Origin: Aedes albopictus
Lineage: Eukaryota > Arthropoda > Insecta > Diptera > Culicidae
DNA: 64,000 bases
Assembly (NCBI RefSeq): GCF_035046485.1
Contig: NC_085138.1
Location: 365,431,238 to 365,495,237, forward strand
Direction of reading: 5' to 3'
Part shown: positions 58,550-64,000 of the stretch, piece by piece
Numbering within the stretch: position 1 is the stretch's first letter
Layout of the letters: every line of letters starts with the position of its first letter
Translations under genes and position numbers: made by a program
The notes under the pieces: generated by a model
Databases searched by the model: none
Seen by the model: the letters and a program-made list of their open reading frames with translations, nothing else
Told to the model about the DNA's origin: nothing

Positions 58550-60357
58550 TCAGAAGAAAAATCTAAATGAATTGCTGAAAGATCTTCTGGAGGATCGACT
58601 GAGGATTTTAATCTACGATTTAAACGGCTACGCAGTCTTCTAATTTGAACACCCAACACTTCTTATGATATTTTTGAAAATAAAAATCCTAGAGAAATCC
58701 TTTAATTTTTTTTTTAATTAATTTCAGGAGGAATCCATAGAGAAATTTCTAGAGGTACGCTTGGAGGAAGTCTTGGAGGAATTTCTGAGAAAATGTAATA
58801 CCGGGCGGAGTTGCTGATGAAATCTCTGTTTGAATTTCTACAACTTCCCGTAAGAATCCTTATAAGAATCTGTGAAAAACCAAATTCCGAAGGATTCCTT
58901 GGATGATTTTCTTAGACTTTCTTAACAAATTCTTGGAGAAATTTGAAATATATAAAGAAATATTGGGAATTCCCTCAATAATCTCTTGTAGAATTTCTAA
59001 AGCAATCCTTGGTGAAAATTTTCGAGAAAATTCAAGGAATCTCTGAGAAAATAAAATCTGAAAAAAAAATCGTAGATGAATTTCGGGAACAATATATGCA
59101 AGATTTTTGAAAGTAATTCTTGGAGTAGGTATGTTTTAGAGGAATCCATTCAACATTTTTGGAAGCCATCCGTGCAAGACTTTGTTAAGGAGTTCTTTAA
59201 GAAGGAGACATTTCTGGAGGACATACTAAAGCCTGAAGGATTCTTTAGAAGATTTTTTGACTAAATTTCTGACTAAATTTCTTAAGGATTTCCTGGATGG
59301 TTTTTAAAGAAGTAAATCTACGAGGAGTTTCCAAAGGGACCATTCATAAACCACATATACTTTTTAGGGGGAGGGACGGGGGGTCTGGCCCAAGTCTATG
59401 CTCCATACAAATTTAAAAATATGTGTATGGTCGAAAGCCTACGAGGGCGGAGGGGAGTGGGGTCTGAGAATGCCAAATTTGATCCACGTGGTTTATGAAC
59501 AGCCCCAAAGGAGTCCTTGAACGAATTTCTTAAAAAATCTCTGGGCGATTTTTTTTTGGAACACGTGAAAGATTTTTAAATGAATCCTAGGATGGATTTC
59601 AGCAAGGGTCCATGAAAGAATTATCGAAAAATCTGTGGAAGTTTTTTCAAACTAATCGTTGGAGAAATTTGTAAGAAAATGGAGGAAAATCTGGAGATAT
59701 TTCTGAAGAAACTTTTAGTCGAATTTATATTAAAAGCGATGGAAGATTTTCTGAAAGAATTCCTCGACAATTTGTGAAGGAACCCCTAGGGGAGTTTCCA
59801 TGGGAATCCCTGCAAAAAACTCCCGAATGGATCTCACATATTTTTTTAAAAGAGCCCTGAAGGAATTTCTAAAGAAATCCCAGGAAGATTTCCTGAAAGA
59901 AATTCAGATTTTCGAAAATAATCCCTTAAGCAATTTCTAAAGAAAACCCCAGAGAATGTCCTAGAATAAATCCTTGGAAGATCGTTTGATAGAATGCCTA
60001 AAGGAATTTTCGAAGGATTTTTCGGAAAAAAAATCTAGAAAAGCCCCGAAAAAATAGGTATCTGAAGGATTTTCTAAAGAAATCCCTGGAGGAGCTTCCG
60101 CAGTCATACAAAACTTTCTAACACAATTTTCTGTGAAGCTACTGCAGGAATCCTTAGTGAAATTTCTGGATAAATTGGAAGTTGATGTGGGAGTTTCTGG
60201 TGAAATCCTTGGAAGAATTTCCAAAGCAACCCCAGTAAAAATTTTTGAAGGAGCTTTTGAAACCTTTTCCAAAAAACTCTGGAAAAGTTTCTGAACGCAT
60301 GTTTCTGGAGTGATTCCAGAAAAAATATCAAAACAAATTTTTGAACGAAATTTAAAC
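58550..60357. repeat. Decayed GGAATTTCT minisatellite
   Basis: Loose tandem of GAATTTCTxGAGGAAxT phrases, same sense as the 23.4-26.4 kb array but without a fixed period. Interrupted by the MITE at 59,336. Confidence 0.65.
59336..59506. mobile_element. MITE with TTCATAAACCAC inverted ends, 171 bp
   Basis: The left end GGGACCATTCATAAACCAC pairs with the complement of the right end (GTGGTTTATGAACAGCCCC). There is a G-rich interior. No clear target duplication beyond AAA. No coding capacity. Confidence 0.75.
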
Positions 60358-60600
60358 AGAATCTTCTTTTTCTACTTTATGGCTCGATGTTCGCATTTGA
60401 ACTTGGCTAGCCTCTAATCAACTTAGTGCTCTTTGAGCACTTCCACAGTTATTAATTGAAGGGCTTTCTTTGCTTGTCATTGATTGAATTTGTACATTGT
60501 GTGGCAAGTACAATGATACACTATGTCCAGAGAGTCGAGAAAATTTTCCGGACCGGAACAAGAATCGAAACCGCCGTCTCCATATAGGCGATTCATAGCC
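60358..60600 (-). mobile_element. Minus-strand tRNA-derived SINE relic
   Basis: The reverse complement reads like a mosquito SINE. A decayed B box lies near 60,566-60,580, followed by TTTTCTCGACT, ATCATTGTACTTGCC, AAAGCCCTTCAATTAATAAC, GTGGAAGTGCTC and an A/G-rich tail. The 5' head is degraded. The body matches what I recall of a common mosquito SINE (SINE200-like); that name is tentative. Confidence 0.65.
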
Positions 60601-61059
60601 TTAATTGATTGATTGATTTGTCTTTATTAAAGAGACTTTCAGCAGAGCCTTTATTAAAGAGACAGAGCAGATCCACTAGGTCGAATGAGACCTAGGGTTT
60701 TGGAATCGGACGCAAACTGACGGAGATATGGGCCTAAAAAAATGACATGTTTTTGAGGGGATGACCCTAATCTTATGATTGGGAGTGTATATAAAAAAAA
60801 CGCATTAATCCACCTAGTGGTAATAGTGCCTTTCTCGTCGAATATGTACTCATGATCTTTCCGTCGACGTAAGTCGTAGTCCTGAATCCTGTGAGTACTT
60901 TTTTTATAAAAGCAAGAATTTAATCCAAGCCATTATCGAGTTGGGAAACTGATTGATGGCACATATTTCCGACGTTATGTTCAATGTATAGACAGAGCTG
61001 AAAAATATCAGACCTCTTAGTTGACTGCTTGACCTCCTTTACTATTACTGGCCATGCCA
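60601..61059. other. Repeat debris, no gene
   Basis: Contains GATTGATTGATTTGTCTTTA, a probable retroelement tail, and ATCCACCTAGTGGTAATAGT, a phrase that looks like a widespread element terminus. No complete element can be delimited. Confidence 0.4.
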
Positions 61060-61330
61060 CAACAAAAAATCACTTTACAGTCTTCGATAAAGTTTTTCCG
61101 GAACAATTTAGGCTATATTTTATTATCATTGGTTACAAGATTCAAAAAAATTGACCAAAAAATGGAAGCAAGTGAAATTTTTCATACTGAATCCAATTCA
61201 AATATGAACCAAATTAACCAGCCGGATCACAATTTTGCGCAGTAATTTAAGACGCAAAGGGGATTGAAAAACTTTGTTCGAAGTTCTTGCGATTAAATTA
61301 AAATTTTCCCTTGCAACCCCTATTCTACTG
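61060..61330. mobile_element. Decayed half of the 53,036-53,733 foldback
   Basis: AATCACTTTACAGTCTTCGA, TTAGGCTATATTTTATTATC and GATTGAAAAACTTTGTTC correspond in order to the right arm at 53,440-53,690. Confidence 0.65.
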
Positions 61331-62431
61331 TATATTTACACCTCAGGAATTTGAAAAGGTGTGATTTGATGAGCCTGCTTCAGTTTCGTCAAGATTTTGT
61401 TCTCTTACACACATTTATCGCTTACATTTTCACTGTTTTTACCACTTCCTGTGTGATACCGGAACCGGTTCCAAGACTGTACCTTAGGGTGCCAATGGAA
61501 TGTATGGGAAAAATTTGGCCATCGAATTTCAAAAACGGGTAGTGCTCAAAAGTTTCGTCTCCTCAAAAAAAGTCCCCATGCAAAATTTCAGCTCAATCGG
61601 ACTTCGCTAAGGGGTGGCCCAAAGCGGTCAAAGTTTGGCTGTTTTGAAACACGAAAAATATCCCAAGGTAGGGATACATGAAAATTTGGAAATCGAAAAT
61701 TTTTTTTTGATGCCAAATGCCTTAAAAGTGCATGAAACGTCGAGATCTGGTGTTATCTCAAAAAATTTTTTTTGGAAAAAAAATGACTTTTTGGACTTAG
61801 AAAATTTTTGAGTTGGGGGAGTGAAATGAATTTGAAATGGAGGATTTGAATTTAGTTGCTGAAATATTCATAGCAATAGTACTGGAACATGTCTTATATC
61901 ATCGTTGGCAACTACTAGCATATTATATATCATATATCGTTAGGGTGGTTCACTTATTTTGCATTAGGGTGGTCCTTTTTGTAGAAAAATTAAAAAAAAA
62001 AGATTATAGTATTAAAAAATCTCATATAACTGTAAGTCATTTTAAATGTTGAATATATATAATATTTCATTAGGGTGGCTCATTTATTTTTATTTAGGGT
62101 GGTTCTTTGAGATGGAAATTAAGAACAAAAAAATATTTCCAGAAAACTTACCAGTCATATTTTTGTATAGTTTAAAACCATGATCCTTTATTGGCATGTA
62201 ACACTTAGTTAAGATATTCCTAGACCAACATGTGGAAAGGGCGTAACAACAATTGCGATTTTCTGCTTCTCCTGTCCCTCCCGGGCATATACCCAATTAT
62301 TCATAAAATCTTTTATTTTCTTTTTTAAATTTTGATTTTTTTTGGGTGCTTCACTTATTTTGCAAAAGGGTGGTCCTTTTTGTAGAAAATTAAATAAAAA
62401 AACGATAATAGTATTTGTATTGTATTTTTCG
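61331..62431. other. AT-rich repeat debris, no gene
   Basis: 61,440-61,800 has no recognisable domain. 61,940-62,390 holds four or more loosely spaced TTAGGGTGG(C/T)(T/C) phrases. Confidence 0.45.
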
Positions 62432-62434
62432 TTA

Positions 62435-62523
62435 GGCCGTTCGCAATGCTGTTTTATTTTCTATGGCGAGTTTTAAAAATTTTAAAACTCGCCATACAAA
62501 ATAAAACAGCATTGCGAACGGTC
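62435..62523. mobile_element. 89-bp hairpin MITE, PIF/Harbinger-like
   Basis: Almost perfect palindrome: GGCCGTTCGCAATGCTGTTT to the centre AAAATTTT and back to CGAACGGTC. TTA on both sides (62,432-62,434 and 62,524-62,526). TIR start and TTA duplication match the 7240-7538 element type. Confidence 0.85.
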
Positions 62524-62526
62524 TTA

Positions 62527-62960
62527 GGGTTGTTTTTTTTTTTTAAATTAAGATCAAAAAATACTTCGAGAAAATTCAACTAGGTAATCTTTTTCGTATA
62601 GCTTCAAGCCATGATTTCCTACAAATCTTTCGGTGACTTATCTATAATGAGATATTCTCTAATTATTATCTCTCCTCTCGTTCTATTTCATTAATCACGG
62701 CATCAATATAGTGATTAAAACCGATTTCTATCTGCAGAATTAAATATTGTGGTACGGACTACCAAAGGGATTTATTTACTAGAGAGGTTCATCTCATTGT
62801 AAGATTTTGAAAAGTTTTGTGAGACTAAATTCAAAAACTCGAGTAAACATTTATTCAGCTGTTTCTATGAGGAAGAAGAGTTTAGTTTGAAGAGTAGAAC
62901 TGTTTGTTGAACCCCTAAGATGGGGAAGTTTTTCATTAATGCGGTATTTGCAGATATAAT
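62527..62960. other. No gene seen
   Basis: AT-rich DNA without domain-bearing frames or clear repeats. Confidence 0.4.
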
Positions 62961-62969
62961 TTACTTTTG

Positions 62970-63390
62970 CAATGGTCATGGCCAAGCGTGTCCGTACTGA
63001 GCGGATGAAATTAATGTTCTATTGATTTACACCACCAAAATTATCGTATTCATGCAATCTTCCTATCTTAACTGATAAAAGGATGTTGAAATAATTTAAA
63101 TGTCTTTTCGAACTGTCAAAAAACCTCAACGCAGTTCCGCACGGAGCGTTAAAATTCACCCGAGTGAAGTTCTCTCCGTGTGCTCAGTGTGGTACTGCGG
63201 TGCGGTTTTTTAACAGTTCGAAAAGACATTTAAATTATTTCAACATCCTTTTATCAACTGATAAATCATAAATCATCGTATTTATGAAATCTTCCTATCT
63301 TAACTAAGATAGGAAGATTTCATAAATACGATGATTTCGGTGGTGTAAATCAATAGAGCATAATTTTCATACGCTCAGTGTGAACAAGCC
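62970..63390. mobile_element. Nested foldback element, about 420 bp
   Basis: Outer arms (CTATTGATTTACACCACC at about 63,018 / complement at about 63,340) enclose a second pair (CTTTTCGAACTGT at 63,102 / ACAGTTCGAAAAG at 63,212). A third tight hairpin (CTTCCTATCTTAACTAAGAT) lies at about 63,290. Part of the left arm is therefore present three times. No coding frame. Confidence 0.75.
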
Positions 63391-63785
63391 TGGTCGTAGT
63401 AAAAGGGACGTAACGGAAGAGTGGGGACGTTTTTGTGATATTTACTAAATTCATGCTGATAGGTTTTTGGCACATTACATTAAATTACATCTGATTTTTT
63501 GAACTTTTATTTTCCTTTTCTTGTTTGCTATTCCTCTGCGTAATATCAGTTTCCAACAAGGATTCCGGACAAGAGAGAGCACATAAGACGGCGAAACAAA
63601 AATTAAATTTTGGTCTGTCTCAAAAGCAAACTTATGTGTCTCTGACAGTTTTTGGGTCGCTGAATCCGAATCCGGGCTCAGATTTGCTCCAGCACGTCAC
63701 AATTTTGAGCTATACCCCGATTTATAGGGCAAAATATGCGATTTTGGGCTTTTGGCTCAGTGTGGTACATCCTTCTATCAGTTAA
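63391..63785. other. No gene identified
   Basis: One 86-codon plus-strand frame (63,525-63,785) has no recognisable domain and no supporting context. Confidence 0.4.
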
Positions 63786-64000
63786 GATACACTGAGAGGA
63801 AAATACATTTTAGTTTCACTGGAAATACTCAAGTAACCGTTCAAAAATGATGTTTTCAGTGAGTTCAAATGAATTAAGTAAAATTCGCTTGAAAACTTAG
63901 TGAACTCCAAAGAAAAGCTATTGAAAATTTGGTACTGTATTGTATTGTAAAATGTATATGATTTTCTAGTGGGTTTTACTGAAGTCGAATGTATGAAAAA
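63786..64000. mobile_element. Left part of a probable TA-flanked MITE, cut by window end
   Basis: Begins with TA then CACTGAGAGGAAAATACATT. This style of CACxGAGxxAAAAT terminus resembles the 18,862 element. The other end lies beyond the window. Confidence 0.4.

Overview
This is non-coding, transposon-rich eukaryotic DNA, most likely from an aedine mosquito (Aedes). The organism call is an inference. It rests on a tRNA-derived SINE whose body matches the Feilai type, a BEL/Pao retrotransposon, a LINE with an RNase H domain, many TA- or TTA-flanked palindromic MITEs, and long arrays of GGAATTCC-type minisatellite. I found no host protein-coding gene, rRNA or functional tRNA. The only long credible reading frames belong to mobile elements. 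Most other long open frames come from tandem repeats whose period is a multiple of three, or from G-poor pyrimidine tracts.

Layout. 0-10 kb: a SINE, a decayed LINE fragment, a 500-N assembly gap beside a 24-bp minisatellite, then a cluster of palindromic DNA-transposon derivatives (4.0, 5.8, 7.2, 7.6, 8.1, 8.9 and 10.0 kb). 10.5-18.3 kb: a complete, apparently intact BEL/Pao element with 473-bp LTRs, a 5-bp target duplication and one 2310-codon polyprotein frame. 18.3-23.4 kb: decayed minisatellite carrying two foldbacks, a Feilai-like SINE and a 924-bp TA-flanked element. 23.4-26.4 kb: a 3-kb GGAATTCC array. 26.4-32.1 kb: single-copy-looking DNA, a retroposon fragment, a second copy of the 8.9-kb element, a ~300-bp tandem satellite and a hAT-type MITE with a perfect 8-bp target duplication. 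32.1-37.9 kb: GGTCTCAGG-type repeats in both polarities, low-complexity DNA and an AAGATGGCGGC-bearing tandem repeat. 38.0-38.8 kb: a short retroposon with a perfect 28-bp target duplication.

39.0-43.2 kb: decayed minisatellite. 43.9-51.4 kb: a 9-bp satellite (ACAGAAGAC) that switches abruptly at 48,084 into a 7-bp satellite (CTTCTGT) of opposite polarity, grading into a pyrimidine-rich tail. 53.0-57.2 kb: a 700-bp foldback and a 5'-truncated LINE flanked by an unusually long (~225 bp) direct repeat. 57.2-64.0 kb: repeat debris, a minus-strand SINE relic, a small Harbinger-like hairpin, a nested palindrome and the start of another MITE cut by the window edge.

The segments that look least repetitive (about 3.35-4.0, 4.4-5.0, 22.2-23.4, 26.4-27.6, 36.6-37.9, 44.7-46.5 and 51.5-52.6 kb) are moderately GC-rich and are the best places to look for host regulatory DNA or short exons. 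The sequence alone does not prove either. The elements do not form a pathway. The BEL element encodes its own capsid, protease, RT/RNase H and integrase. The LINE has lost its 5' half. The MITEs and SINEs depend on enzymes encoded elsewhere.
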